Assembly (NCBI GenBank): GCA_002281555.1
Contig: NCGJ01000003.1
Location: 124,001-188,000 of the forward strand
DNA: 64,000 nt
Reading direction: 5' to 3'
From: Hydrogenophilales bacterium 28-61-23
GTDB lineage: Bacteria > Pseudomonadota > Gammaproteobacteria > Burkholderiales > Thiobacillaceae
Of the stretch, positions 1 through 8,065 are shown piece after piece. Within the stretch, counting starts at the first letter, position 1, and the number at the start of each line of letters is the position of its first letter. Below the pieces are notes generated by a model. It had not been told where the DNA came from. It saw only the letters and a program-made list of their open reading frames with translations, and did no database searches. Both the position numbers and the translations under genes were made by a program.

Positions 1-1194
1 GGTCGCCAAAGCCGGCGGGATGCCCGTGCTGCTCGCGGCGGGCGGCGTGCCCGCGAAAATGCCGCCCCACTGCGCGCCGTCCGCATTGATGCCGGCGCTC
101 CACTGCAGGGTGTAGGAAAAAGGCGCGGCATCCATGCGGGTCTTGAGTTCCTGCTCGAAAGCGATCAGCTTGCCGTAGGCATCCTTCAGTGGCGAGACGA
201 TGCCGGCGGCGGCATCGTTGCGCAGCTTGCCGTGAACGAAGGCGGCGCCGCCGTTCGCGCAGGTTTCGACCAACTCGGCGAGCTTGTACAGATAGGCGAA
301 CAGATTCTGCATGTCGACAGCGCTCGGGCTGGAGCGGTACTCGGTCATCAGGTCGGCCTGGCGCGCCGAAATGCTCTTTCCGCCGCCCCCCGTCGCCGTG
401 TCGATGCGCGCCGCGAAACCGGCGACGTCGGCCTGCGCGTCGTCGATGGACTTCATCAGCGCCAGCAGATCCGCATCGGAGGTCAGGCTTTGCAGCGTGA
501 CCGTCGAGCCGCCTTTCTCGATGACCGACTTGATGTTGGCGTAACCGACGTTCTTGCTGTAATTGAGTTTGAGCCAGGGCGTGTAGGCCGCGCCGTATTT
601 CAGATGATTGATGCCCAGCTTGTCGCGGAAAGCCGTGCCCAGCGGATCGTCCTTGCGCATGTCCAGCACCGCCACGCGGTCGCCCAGCGCGCCGCATTGC
701 GCGAGCGCGGCCTGCTGCACCACGGCCAGATTGTCGGCCGGCAGCGAGGCCGCGTCGGGGAACAGCAAAATGGTCGGCTCATCGTACTTTCTGAGCGCCT
801 CGACACCGGCCTTGAGCTTGGTGTGGTCGGCTGCGGTGAGGTAATTGTCGGCGCCCACCGAAACGACGTAACAGTCGCCGCCACCGTTGTCGAAGAACAG
901 GCGCAGGCTGTCGTACATATAGAAGTTCGAACTCACTTCGGCGCGCACGAAGTTGTTGGCGTCGTCGATCACCACCTTGCTGACGTTGATCCGCGGCGCC
1001 TTGCCGAACAAGGCCTCGTATTCGAGCAGCGACTTGAGGCGCGTGGGCACATTGAGCAAGTCGCCGCCGACAATACGTCGAGCGAATTCGGTGTAACCGA
1101 CAAAGGCGGGAATGGCTGTTTCCACTTCGGCAACCGAGGGCGGAAAGACGGAGATTTCTTCGACGTAAACATCCGGGGTTCGATAAGTTGGCAT
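1..1194 (-). CDS. Contractile tail sheath protein of an eCIS/phage-tail-like particle (partial, C-terminus beyond window)
   Basis: The reading frame opens with an ATG at 1194 and stays open for 398 codons to the left edge, so the C-terminal sheath core domain lies outside the window. The N-terminus (MPTYRTPDVYVEEIS, then a Pro-Pro-Ser-Val and IPAFVGYTE motif) is the classic start of tail sheath proteins of myophages, R-type pyocins and Afp/PVC-like extracellular contractile injection systems. In the particle the sheath surrounds the inner tube and contracts to drive it into a target membrane. The stretch FDNGGGDCYVVSVGA is also typical of the family. Its neighbours, an unknown protein and a DUF4255/Pvc16 protein 12-1600 bp upstream on the same strand, point to eCIS rather than a phage. 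Identity is confident; the eCIS subtype cannot be read from this part. Confidence 0.9.
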   Translation of the reverse strand, partial: MPTYRTPDVYVEEISVFPPSVAEVETAIPAFVGYTEFARRIVGGDLLNVPTRLKSLLEYEALFGKAPRINVSKVVIDDANNFVRAEVSSNFYMYDSLRLFFDNGGGDCYVVSVGADNYLTAADHTKLKAGVEALRKYDEPTILLFPDAASLPADNLAVVQQAALAQCGALGDRVAVLDMRKDDPLGTAFRDKLGINHLKYGAAYTPWLKLNYSKNVGYANIKSVIEKGGSTVTLQSLTSDADLLALMKSIDDAQADVAGFAARIDTATGGGGKSISARQADLMTEYRSSPSAVDMQNLFAYLYKLAELVETCANGGAAFVHGKLRNDAAAGIVSPLKDAYGKLIAFEQELKTRMDAAPFSYTLQWSAGINADGAQWGGIFAGTPPAASSTGIPPALAT

Positions 1195-1205
1195 GTTGAG
1201 GCCCT

Positions 1206-2207
1206 CTAGGGTTTGGACAGGTGAACGATGAGATCTGCCTTCGCCCGTTCAGGGCCCGGCAGCGGCAGGTGCTCGATCAAGACGGTGGCGTTGCGGCTGA
1301 GATGCAACTTCCTCAGACCGCGCTCCCGCCGCGCAACTTCGGTTTGGGACTGGAAAACCGCGATTTGCGCGCTGCCGTCCCCGAGCAGCGATGCATTGAT
1401 GAAACCATTCGGAAAAGGCGCGACCAGCCGCGTGAAAGCGATCTCGTCACGGCCTTCGGTGGAAAAACCCGCGTCGACGACATTCAATTGATCGAATTCG
1501 GCGGGCGGCCAGTTTTTCGCCACCACGTAGTAGCGCAGGGTTTCCTCGCGCGCGGCGAAGTTCAGCGCGAAGCTCGCCGCGCTCGCGTAGAAGGCGGCAT
1601 CGATGCGCAGCGACAGCAGACCCCAGACGCCGGTGTCACGCAGTTCCGCATCGACGAACAGCTGGCGTGCAAGCGACACACCCGCGCCGTAGTCCTCTTC
1701 GATCAGGTACTCGCCCGACGGCAGGCCGCGCAGGTCGTAGCTCGTTGTCGCCTCGCTCGCCTGGCGGACGTCCAGCGTGTTGGCGGCGGCATCGCGCAGA
1801 CTCAGTCTGACCGGGCGCGTCGCGCGGCTCGGCGCATGCGTGTAAAGACCCGCGACGAGGGCCACGCCCCGCGCCGCATCGAGCGCGCCGGGCAGCGCGG
1901 CGTTCGTGAAAAACGGCGTCAGCGAGGCATCGGCCAGCACCGGCTCGGTAATGTTTTCGAAGCTGGGATTGGTCAGCCGCAGGCCAAAGTGGAGGCTTTT
2001 GCCGGCAAGGCTGCTGACCGGCACGCCGGGGCTCTCGGCCTCGTACAGCAAGTGCAGTTGACCATCGAGCATGCGAGCCAGCATACGGCCCGCGCGCAGC
2101 AGGGATTGCGTGCCGGCGCTGGGCAGAAATTCGATGTCACGGCAGCCGCCGCTGTAATAGCCGTGCGCTATCGACACCGTGGCAAGGGGCGCGAAGCTGA
2201 TCTTCAT
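1206..2207 (-). CDS. Conserved unknown protein of the eCIS locus, between Pvc16-like and sheath genes
   Basis: This encodes 333 residues starting MKISFAPLATVSIAHGYYSG. The ATG at 2207 overlaps the stop of the DUF4255 gene as ATGA, so the two are probably translationally coupled; a longer in-frame start at 2336 would lie inside that gene and is less likely. The sequence has no signal peptide, membrane segment or catalytic motif that I recognise. It reads as beta-rich, with repeated short hydrophobic strands and a segment near residue 150 (LPSGEYLIEEDYG) resembling the surface of small beta-sandwich domains. Its position directly before the sheath gene and coupling to the tail-terminator gene suggest a structural or assembly role in the contractile particle. 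That role is inferred from context only. Confidence 0.75.
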   Translation of the reverse strand: MKISFAPLATVSIAHGYYSGGCRDIEFLPSAGTQSLLRAGRMLARMLDGQLHLLYEAESPGVPVSSLAGKSLHFGLRLTNPSFENITEPVLADASLTPFFTNAALPGALDAARGVALVAGLYTHAPSRATRPVRLSLRDAAANTLDVRQASEATTSYDLRGLPSGEYLIEEDYGAGVSLARQLFVDAELRDTGVWGLLSLRIDAAFYASAASFALNFAAREETLRYYVVAKNWPPAEFDQLNVVDAGFSTEGRDEIAFTRLVAPFPNGFINASLLGDGSAQIAVFQSQTEVARRERGLRKLHLSRNATVLIEHLPLPGPERAKADLIVHLSKP

Positions 2208-2788
2208 TTGTCGTGCAACACCGTCTCGATGCTCGTGACCGGTTTGCCGATGCCTTGCGGCTCGACATCCCGCAACACCACGATGCGCACCCGGTAGGCC
2301 ACCGAGGGCAGGTACTTGCCACCCAGATACGCCCACATCTGGTTGAGCTGTTCGGTGGAAAGCGCCAGCATTTCGACAACCAGCTTGTCGATGCGCGGAT
2401 CGAGGCCGGGATATTCATCCGACGTGAACACCGAATGCGCCTGGAAGAAAGTCAGTAGATTCGACAGGAAACGCAGGGACTGCTCGTACTTGTCGGCCGT
2501 CGAGGGGCGCGTGTGGAAGAGCAGGCTGAGGTTCAGCTTGAGTTCGGGTTGCAGCACGACATGGCTACCGTTCACATAGGCAAACTCAGGCAACTGAGAC
2601 CGCATGATCCGGTCTTCCTCGATATTCACCAGCGTCAGGCCGATGTTGTCGGCCGCAATCGCCCATTTGCCGGCATCGTCGACAATTTGCCCGGTAATGA
2701 CCTCGCCCACGCCGCTCGCCGAAAGCGCGCGCTTTTTCAGGTGAGTATTAACCTCATCGGCAAGAAACTTGATTGCGGTATCCAGCAT
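2204..2788 (-). CDS. DUF4255 / Pvc16-type tail terminator (cap) protein
   Basis: The 194-residue product starts MLDTAIKFLADEVNTHLKKR and contains the features of the DUF4255 (Pvc16 N-terminal) family: an amphipathic first helix, a VNIEEDRIMRS segment, a polar stretch with LNLSLLFHTR, and YEQSLRFLSNLLTFFQAHSVFT. In characterised eCIS particles the Afp16/Pvc16 protein caps the tube and sheath at the distal end and sets tail length. The usual length of this family is about 180-300 residues, so it looks complete. It is the first gene of the minus-strand eCIS string visible here (Pvc16, unknown, sheath), and its stop overlaps the next start by 4 bp. No convincing promoter of any class was found in the 330 bp upstream. 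Confidence 0.88.
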   Translation of the reverse strand: MLDTAIKFLADEVNTHLKKRALSASGVGEVITGQIVDDAGKWAIAADNIGLTLVNIEEDRIMRSQLPEFAYVNGSHVVLQPELKLNLSLLFHTRPSTADKYEQSLRFLSNLLTFFQAHSVFTSDEYPGLDPRIDKLVVEMLALSTEQLNQMWAYLGGKYLPSVAYRVRIVVLRDVEPQGIGKPVTSIETVLHDK

Positions 2789-3120
2789 CGTTGTTCCAGT
2801 TCAGCCTGACTAGTTGGGCTATTCTGCTAAGCGATGACCTCTTTGATGACCTCTTGCGAGATCCCGACTGTGTTTGTTTTTTTCGTGGGGAGACGCAAAT
2901 GCGGAGGGCACTTGGATAGTTCTAGCATGACCTGTTCTCGACGCCAACAAAAAATCACCGGCTGAATTTATGCCGACCGAGCAAGCAAAAACATCGTTCT
3001 GGCGACCGCATAAGCAGCGCATGCACACCATCCCGATGGCAGACAACATGGGAATTTGGTACGGTACAAGGACAAAACTGCCATGGCAGCCATGCTTGCC
3101 AGACTCAGGAGGGAACTGAA
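2789..3120. other. Divergent intergenic region between eCIS operon and sigma-54 activator gene
   Basis: About 330 bp separate the minus-strand eCIS genes from the plus-strand activator. The ribosome binding site for the activator (AGGAGGGAACTGAA before the ATG) is at the right end. A weak minus-strand -24/-12-like match near 2827-2842 has the correct GG-N10-GC spacing but poor flanking bases, and no GGG-N8-GACCC element is present here, so eCIS transcription cannot be tied to the activator from this sequence. Short ORFs here are not credible. Confidence 0.6.
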
Positions 3121-4128
3121 ATGGCGAAACAATCGCATCCAATCGGATTGATCGGGGAATCCGAGGTTTTTCAGGACATGCTGGCGGCGATCGGCAAGAT
3201 CGCCGGTTACGACGCCACCGTACTCATCACCGGCGAAACCGGCAGCGGCAAGGAACTGGCCGCCCGCGCCATCCACTATCAGGGCAAGCGTAACGACAAG
3301 CCGTTCATCCCGGTCAATTGCGGCGCATTGCCCGACCATCTGATCGAGAACGAACTGTTCGGCCACAGCCGGGGCGCTTACACCGATGCCCGCGAGAATC
3401 AGACCGGACTCATCGCCCAGGCCGAGGGCGGCACCCTTTTTCTGGACGAGATCGACGCCCTCTCGCCCAAGGCCCAGGTCAGCCTGCTGCGTTTTCTGCA
3501 GGATGGGAAATACCGGCCGTTGGGCGGCAGCCGCCTCGAATTCGCCGATGTGCGCATCCTGGCAGCCAGCAACGCGAATCTGCGCGAGCTCGTCGACCTG
3601 GACCGATTCCGCGCCGACCTGCACTACCGCCTCAACGTCATGGAACTGGCGGTGCCGCCGCTACGCGCGCGCGGCGACGATGCCGTCCTGCTGGCGCGCC
3701 ACTTCATCGCCGAAGCCGCCTGCCGTTACAACATGACCCGGCTGGATCTGCATCCGGATACCTTGCCGTGGCTCGTCAGCCAGCCCTGGCCGGGCAATGT
3801 GCGCGAATTGCAGAACCGCATCCAGCGCGAATTTCTGATGTGCGACGGCCCCAACATCCTGATCCGCCAGCCGGTGCCGGAATCGGAGCGGCGCACAAAA
3901 AAGGATCGTCGCCAGTCTTGCGCCAGCGCCCTGCCCAACCCGCTCAATTTCAATGAAGCCAAGCAACTCACACTGCAGTCGTTCGAACGCAACCATCTGA
4001 TCCAGCTGATGCGGGAAAGCGCCGGCAACGTCTCGCAAGCCGCGCGCCTGGCCGGCAAGGAACGCCGCGCCCTGGGCAAGCTGCTGAAAAAATACTGCAT
4101 CGAACCGGACTGTTTCCGCGGCGCCTGA
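3121..4128 (+). CDS. Sigma-54-dependent transcriptional activator (AAA+ plus Fis-type HTH, no sensor domain)
   Basis: The 335-residue bacterial enhancer-binding protein begins almost directly with the AAA+ domain. Walker A is GETGSGKE (38-45), Walker B GGTLFLDEID (103-112), arginine-finger region FRADLHYRLNV (163-173), and sensor II GNVRELQN near 235. The C-terminus carries a Fis-type helix-turn-helix (NVSQAARLAGKERRALGKLL). The sigma-54 contact loop, GAFTGA in most members, reads GAYTDA (85-90). As in PspF, no receiver, PAS or GAF domain precedes the ATPase, so activity is probably set by expression level or a partner protein. It sits between the eCIS genes and a run of effector-like genes whose sigma-54 promoters share an upstream element, making it the obvious candidate regulator. 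The start is supported by an AGGAGGG ribosome binding site. Confidence 0.92.
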   Translation: MAKQSHPIGLIGESEVFQDMLAAIGKIAGYDATVLITGETGSGKELAARAIHYQGKRNDKPFIPVNCGALPDHLIENELFGHSRGAYTDARENQTGLIAQAEGGTLFLDEIDALSPKAQVSLLRFLQDGKYRPLGGSRLEFADVRILAASNANLRELVDLDRFRADLHYRLNVMELAVPPLRARGDDAVLLARHFIAEAACRYNMTRLDLHPDTLPWLVSQPWPGNVRELQNRIQREFLMCDGPNILIRQPVPESERRTKKDRRQSCASALPNPLNFNEAKQLTLQSFERNHLIQLMRESAGNVSQAARLAGKERRALGKLLKKYCIEPDCFRGA

Positions 4129-4150
4129 CGCGTGCCGACAGACTGCTAGT

Positions 4151-4166
4151 GGGTTCACTGCGACCC
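4151..4166 (+). promoter_or_regulatory. Putative activator binding site A (GGG-N8-GACCC), distal site of promoter P1
   Basis: Reads GGGTTCACTGCGACCC. Its centre is exactly 43 bp upstream of site B, the same spacing as the tandem pair upstream of promoter P3. The -24 GG of P1 lies 116 bp downstream. Confidence 0.6.
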
Positions 4167-4193
4167 GCTCACTGGCCATCCGGCCCTCGGGGT

Positions 4194-4209
4194 GGGGTAT
4201 GACAGACCC
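4194..4209 (+). promoter_or_regulatory. Putative activator binding site B (GGG-N8-GACCC), proximal site of promoter P1
   Basis: Reads GGGGTATGACAGACCC followed by ACC. Its centre is 73 bp upstream of the -24 GG of P1. Sites C and D, at the other two promoters, sit 74 bp upstream and carry the same GACCCACC end, which supports a common sigma-54 activator operator. Confidence 0.65.
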
Positions 4210-4272
4210 ACCATTTGCCTCCCCCGTTCTCTAAGCCCATGAATCGACAGCAAGTGATGCCTTGAATCGGCC

Positions 4273-4288
4273 TGGCATGCTCGTTGCG
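4273..4288 (+). promoter_or_regulatory. Sigma-54 (-24/-12) promoter P1
   Basis: TGGCATGCTCGTTGCG matches the sigma-54 consensus TGGCACG-N4-TTGCW with the required GG-N10-GC spacing. The expected transcription start is near 4300, some 20 bp before the ATG at 4321, and its ribosome binding site GAGGAGGGG follows directly. Confidence 0.8.
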
Positions 4289-4320
4289 TATGCATATGCA
4301 TCGCGGCGAGGAGGGGAGTC

Positions 4321-4548
4321 ATGCAGCCTCAGGATGAGCATCTCACGGAAGTTGTCGAAGCCATCCTGCGCTACCTGCATGGTCATCCCGATGCCGCCGA
4401 TACCGTCGATGGCATCGCCAAATGGTGGTTGCCGACAGATTGGTGCGTCGACGTCCGCACCGTGCTATCGGCCCTGTCCCGCCTGGAGGCGCAGGGCATC
4501 GTGCATCGGCGCATCAACGCCGATCGGCATGTTCTGTTTTCTCGTTGA
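4321..4548 (+). CDS. Small winged-helix-like protein (75 aa), first gene behind sigma-54 promoter P1
   Basis: The product MQPQDEHLTEVVEAILRYLH... has the pattern of a compact winged helix-turn-helix: helix (VVEAILRYLHGHP), a short connection with DTVDGIAKWWL, a recognition-like helix (VRTVLSALSRLEAQGIV) and a basic wing end (HRRINADRHVLF). The phrase LSRLEAQGIVHRR is what MarR/PadR-like wHTH domains show at the helix 3/wing junction. It has a strong ribosome binding site and sits 33 bp behind promoter P1, with two putative activator sites upstream. It could be a DNA-binding co-regulator or a feedback modulator of the sigma-54 regulon. No family assignment is certain. The longer overlapping frame starting at 4262 begins upstream of the predicted transcript and is rejected. 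Confidence 0.65.
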   Translation: MQPQDEHLTEVVEAILRYLHGHPDAADTVDGIAKWWLPTDWCVDVRTVLSALSRLEAQGIVHRRINADRHVLFSR

Positions 4549-4590
4549 CCGGAGGAAGTTTGACCGCCCGTCGGCTAAGCGCCGCTGACA

Positions 4591-4612
4591 GACCGGCCCG
4601 GAATGGCCGGTC
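4591..4612 (+). terminator. GC-rich hairpin after the small wHTH gene
   Basis: GACCGGCC and GGCCGGTC form a perfect 8-bp stem with a 6-nt loop, 43 bp after the stop at 4548. No T-run follows, so it is a weak rho-independent terminator candidate or simply a transcript 3'-end hairpin. Confidence 0.35.
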
Positions 4613-4641
4613 GGATCGCGCCCCGCGAAAACCAGGAATGC

Positions 4642-4657
4642 GGGTCACCTTTGACCC
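4642..4657 (+). promoter_or_regulatory. Putative activator binding site C (GGG-N8-GACCC) of promoter P2
   Basis: GGGTCACCTTTGACCC is a near-perfect palindrome (GGGTCA/TGACCC) followed by ACCC. Its centre lies 74 bp upstream of the -24 GG of P2. It gives the clearest view of the two half-sites. No second copy is found 43 bp further upstream at this promoter. Confidence 0.68.
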
Positions 4658-4721
4658 ACCCGATCCGCCCGCCAGCAGGCAAAACCCGCGCAATTACAGG
4701 CAGGCCAGCCATATCGCCAAG

Positions 4722-4737
4722 CGGCACGCGGCTTGCT
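4722..4737 (+). promoter_or_regulatory. Sigma-54 (-24/-12) promoter P2
   Basis: CGGCACGCGGCTTGCT fits GGCACG-N4-TTGCW with GG-N10-GC spacing. The start of transcription would be near 4749, giving a leader of about 90 nt to the protease ATG at 4840. The leader contains a 7-bp hairpin (CGCGCAT/ATGCGCG, 4765-4784). Confidence 0.82.
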
Positions 4738-4839
4738 TTTGCCTGTTTGGAAGACCTGGCAAAACGCGCATCGAGTCATGCGCGGGAAGACTGGAGATGC
4801 AATGCAAACATCCATTCCATTCAATAGGGAGTACTCGAA

Positions 4840-5754
4840 ATGAGCCTGTTCTATCTCAACCCCGTTCTGGAAGAGACAAATGAAGCCAAGGGCACCGGCT
4901 GGCTGCAATCCTTGCCCGACCTGCGCGACTACACCCACGACAGCCCGAAGATCGTCGAGATGGACAAGGCGCTCAAGATCGGCGGCAAGATCGCCAGCCT
5001 GAAGGCCATCCCCGGCGCGGTGGACCTGCGCGCCTGGTGCTCGCCGATCGAGGACCAGAAGAGCCTGGGCTCCTGCACCGCCCACGCGGCGGTGGGCGTG
5101 GTCGAATATTTCCAGCGCCGCGCCTTCGGCACCCATCTCGATGGCTCGCGCCTGTTCGTCTACAAGGTGACGCGCAATCTGATGGGCGTCACCGGCGACA
5201 CCGGCGCCTGGCTGCGCAACACCATGGCTGCGCTGACCATGGGCGGCGTGCCGCCTGAACGCTACTGGCCCTATGTGCTGGCCGACTTCGACAAGGATCC
5301 GCCCGCCTTCGTCTATGCGGTGGGGGACAACTACGAAGCGCTGAAGTACTTCTGCCACGACCCCGTGGGCGACAACGTCACCGGCGACGCCACCCTCACC
5401 AGCGTAAAGGCCTATCTGGCGGCCGGAATTCCCGCCATGTTCGGCTTCTTCGGCTTCCCGTCGTTCGAAAAAGCGGACGTGAAGGGCGGCATTCCCTACC
5501 CGTGCGCCAACGAAAAAGCACAGTGGGGCCACGCCATCGTCGCGGTCGGCTACGACAACGCCAAGAAGATCAAGAACACCCAGTGCAACAAGACCAGCAC
5601 CGGTGCATTGCTGATCCGCAACTCCTGGGGCACGGCCTGGGGCGACAAGGGCTACGGCTGGCTGCCCTACGACTATGTGAAAAACAAGCTCGCGGTCGAT
5701 TTCTGGTCGCTCAACAGCATGAAATGGGTCGACACCAAGCAGTTCGGCCTGTAA
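4840..5754 (+). CDS. Papain-like (C1A family) cysteine protease
   Basis: The 304-residue protein has the complete papain catalytic set in order: oxyanion Gln73 and Cys79 in DQKSLGSCTAHA, His231 in WGHAIVAVGYD, and Asn261 in IRNSWGTAWGDKGYGWLPYDY. The first 60 residues form a short leader with DLRDYTHD, seen before the mature domain in many bacterial C1 peptidases. No secretion signal peptide is visible, so it is either cytosolic or loaded into a carrier such as the neighbouring eCIS. It starts with a GGGAG ribosome binding site about 90 nt behind sigma-54 promoter P2, and the patatin gene follows after 42 bp, so both are likely co-transcribed. Papain-like proteases are known as toxin domains in injection systems; that this one is eCIS cargo is inferred from position only. 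Confidence 0.88.
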   Translation: MSLFYLNPVLEETNEAKGTGWLQSLPDLRDYTHDSPKIVEMDKALKIGGKIASLKAIPGAVDLRAWCSPIEDQKSLGSCTAHAAVGVVEYFQRRAFGTHLDGSRLFVYKVTRNLMGVTGDTGAWLRNTMAALTMGGVPPERYWPYVLADFDKDPPAFVYAVGDNYEALKYFCHDPVGDNVTGDATLTSVKAYLAAGIPAMFGFFGFPSFEKADVKGGIPYPCANEKAQWGHAIVAVGYDNAKKIKNTQCNKTSTGALLIRNSWGTAWGDKGYGWLPYDYVKNKLAVDFWSLNSMKWVDTKQFGL

Positions 5755-5796
5755 TCGAAACCTCCCTCAACCTCGGTCGGGAGAAAAAGGAAACCT

Positions 5797-7449
5797 ATGC
5801 ATAAACCCTTCGAAATCGGCCTGGTCATGGCCGGCGCCGTATCCGCCGGCGCCTATACCGGCGGCGTGATGGATTTCCTGATCCAGGCGCTGGACGCCTG
5901 GCAGAAAGCCAAGGACGCGGGCGAAGCCGATGCGCCGCGCCATGAAGTGCGCCTCAAGGTCATGGCCGGCACCTCCGCCGGCGGCATGACGGCGGGCATC
6001 GCCTGCGGCGCGCTGGGCTCGGACTTCGCCCCGGTGACCGACCCGTTCCAGCCCGACCCGGCCAACAAGCTGTTCGACAGCTGGGTCAAACGCATCGACA
6101 TCGCCATGCTGCTCGGGGAGGCCGATCTCGCCGACGAGAACCGGCCGGTGCGCTCCCTGCTCGATTCCAGCCCGCTGGACGCCATCGCCCGCGACGCCCT
6201 CGACTTCAAGCCCAGAGCCGAACCCCGCGCCTGGGTAAGCGAGCCGCTGCATGTGCTGACCACCGTTTCCAACCTGCGCGGCGTGCCCTACAACATTCCC
6301 TTCCGGGGCGACTATCGGGAAGGACATGAAATGTACGCCCACGCCGATTACGTGCATTTTCTGGTCAGCGTCGGCGGCGCGGCCACCGAAGCCAGCGCCC
6401 TGTCACTGGACTGGGCGAGGCAGACACGAATCGACAACTGGCGGCGACTGGAAAACGCCGCCCTGGCCACCGGCGCATTCCCGGTCGGCCTGGCGCCGCG
6501 CGCGCTGAAACTGGAACGCACGCTCTACGATCACCGCACCTGGTCGATACCCGCCCAGGGCTCGCCCGTTGGCGTTGGCGCGTGCAGCTTCATCCACACC
6601 CATCGCCCCATCCCCGCCCACTGGCCCGAATCGATGCGCCAGCATCCCGACTACGCCACGCTGTGCGTGGACGGGGGCGTCATGAACAACGAACCGTTCG
6701 ACCTGGCGCGCCGCATCATGCTCGACGGCGATTGCGCATGCCCGCGCGGAGCCGAAAACGCCACCCGCGCCATCGTCATGGTGGACCCCTTCCCCGGCGC
6801 GGATACCGACGTCGGCAAGTACGAAGCCAAGGACGACGTCATCAGCACCTTCATGTCCATGTTCACCGCCATGAAGAATCAGGCCCGCTTCAAGCCCGAA
6901 GACCTCGCCCTGGCCCAGGAGGACGACGTGTACAGCCGCTTCCTGATCGCGCCGACCCGCGACGACGAGCGCCATCCCATCGCCTGCGGCGCGCTGGGCG
7001 GTTTTTCTGGCTTCCTGTCGGAAGATTTCCGCCGCCACGACTTCATGCTTGGCCGCCGCAACTGCCAGGCCTTCCTGCGCAAGCACTTCGTCCTGTCCGC
7101 CAAACATCCGCTGTTCGCGAACTGGAGCGAAGAACAACGCAACCGCTTCGAAACCATCGAAGACGGCCAGGCCTTCCTGCCCATCATTCCCCTGCTCGAC
7201 ACGGCCGAGTCGGTCTGCGCCGTACCCGAATGGCCCCGCTACAGCGGCGCCCAACTCGACGTGCTGGGAGAAAAAATCGGAAATCGATACGACACCCTGA
7301 TGGACCGCTTCGCCCATCAATTCGCCAAAGACAACTGGCTGGCAAGGCAGGCGCTGAAACTATTCGCGAATCGGAAAAAGAACGATGCAGTTAATTGGGC
7401 ATGCAAACGAATTCAGACGGAATTCAAGGTATTCAAGTTGATGCGGTAA
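5797..7449 (+). CDS. Patatin-like phospholipase/acyl hydrolase (550 aa)
   Basis: This serine lipase of the patatin fold starts MHKPFEIGLVMAGAVSAGAY. The glycine-rich oxyanion loop is MAGAVSAGAYTGG (11-23), less canonical than GGGxRG. The nucleophile elbow is AGTSAGG with Ser60, and the second dyad residue is Asp292 in VDGGVMNNEP. The remaining 250 residues are a family-specific C-terminal region with no known domain to my eye. There is no signal peptide. It follows the papain-like protease after 42 bp with its own ribosome binding site and is probably in the P2 transcript. Phospholipases of this fold are frequent bacterial effectors that attack membranes. A metabolic phospholipase is the alternative, but co-location with protease and amidase genes beside an eCIS favours an effector or a companion enzyme. 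Confidence 0.87.
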   Translation: MHKPFEIGLVMAGAVSAGAYTGGVMDFLIQALDAWQKAKDAGEADAPRHEVRLKVMAGTSAGGMTAGIACGALGSDFAPVTDPFQPDPANKLFDSWVKRIDIAMLLGEADLADENRPVRSLLDSSPLDAIARDALDFKPRAEPRAWVSEPLHVLTTVSNLRGVPYNIPFRGDYREGHEMYAHADYVHFLVSVGGAATEASALSLDWARQTRIDNWRRLENAALATGAFPVGLAPRALKLERTLYDHRTWSIPAQGSPVGVGACSFIHTHRPIPAHWPESMRQHPDYATLCVDGGVMNNEPFDLARRIMLDGDCACPRGAENATRAIVMVDPFPGADTDVGKYEAKDDVISTFMSMFTAMKNQARFKPEDLALAQEDDVYSRFLIAPTRDDERHPIACGALGGFSGFLSEDFRRHDFMLGRRNCQAFLRKHFVLSAKHPLFANWSEEQRNRFETIEDGQAFLPIIPLLDTAESVCAVPEWPRYSGAQLDVLGEKIGNRYDTLMDRFAHQFAKDNWLARQALKLFANRKKNDAVNWACKRIQTEFKVFKLMR

Positions 7450-7501
7450 TTGGGGGGAATGATATACACCGCCCCGTTGCTCAACTGGCCAGAGGCAAAC
7501 C

Positions 7502-8002
7502 ATGGACAAACGAAAGTATCTACTGGATCAACTTCAACAGAAGATCAACGGCTTCAGGGATGACTCAAAGCAACACAAGAATCTATATCGAAATTTAAGG
7601 TATTCAGTGTTCGTATTAACCTCTATTTCAACCTTGCTCGCGGGTTTGGCGCTCAAGTTCCCTGAGGTGAGTTCAAGTATTAGTGTGGCCATTGTGCTTG
7701 TCTCGGCCGCCGTTGGAGTCGTCACCTCGATTGAAGGCATCAGAAAGCCGGCGGAACTCTGGATTCATGAACGCACAACCTATTACGCGCTGATGGATCT
7801 AAAAAGGGAGGTTGAATTCAAGCTTGACGAGAACAGCACCGTGGAGACGGTTGAGGAATATTTCTTCAAGATGCAGGAAATTCTGGGCGCGTCGGGAGAA
7901 AAATGGAATCGGAATATTGCTGGCGTAACGCTGAGCAACAATACCAAACCCGGCAATGCAGTGGACGCATCGCAAGCGGCGCATTCGATAATTAAAAATT
8001 AG
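7502..8002 (+). CDS. SLATT/DUF4231-like two-TM protein
   Basis: The 166-residue protein has a charged N-terminal helix (MDKRKYLLDQLQQKINGF), two closely spaced membrane helices (about 34-52 and 58-76) and a cytoplasmic helical tail with a WIHERTTYYALMDLKREVEF segment. This layout matches SLATT and DUF4231 proteins, small two-TM proteins that often accompany nucleotide-sensing conflict systems and have been proposed as pore-forming effectors. Base composition is lower in GC than in the flanking patatin and amylase genes, suggesting separate acquisition. It starts 52 bp after the patatin stop. Family membership is judged from topology and motif pattern only, and the function here is unknown. 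Membrane self-poisoning or cargo anchoring are both possible. Confidence 0.65.
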   Translation: MDKRKYLLDQLQQKINGFRDDSKQHKNLYRNLRYSVFVLTSISTLLAGLALKFPEVSSSISVAIVLVSAAVGVVTSIEGIRKPAELWIHERTTYYALMDLKREVEFKLDENSTVETVEEYFFKMQEILGASGEKWNRNIAGVTLSNNTKPGNAVDASQAAHSIIKN

Positions 8003-8065
8003 ACTTGGCGACAATAAAGATTTTAATTTTTAAATCATTCAACCAATAAACAAGGAGCAAAAACC

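Noticed and set aside
232-1209. Plus-strand ORF of 325 codons at the left edge
   Set aside because: The minus strand encodes a clear tail sheath protein over the same bases.
2827-2842. Minus-strand -24/-12-like sequence before the DUF4255 gene
   Set aside because: Only the GG and GC dinucleotides match; flanking consensus bases and an activator site are missing.
4262-4588. Plus-strand ORF of 108 codons across promoter P1
   Set aside because: It starts upstream of the -24/-12 element and overlaps the better supported 75-residue gene in another frame.
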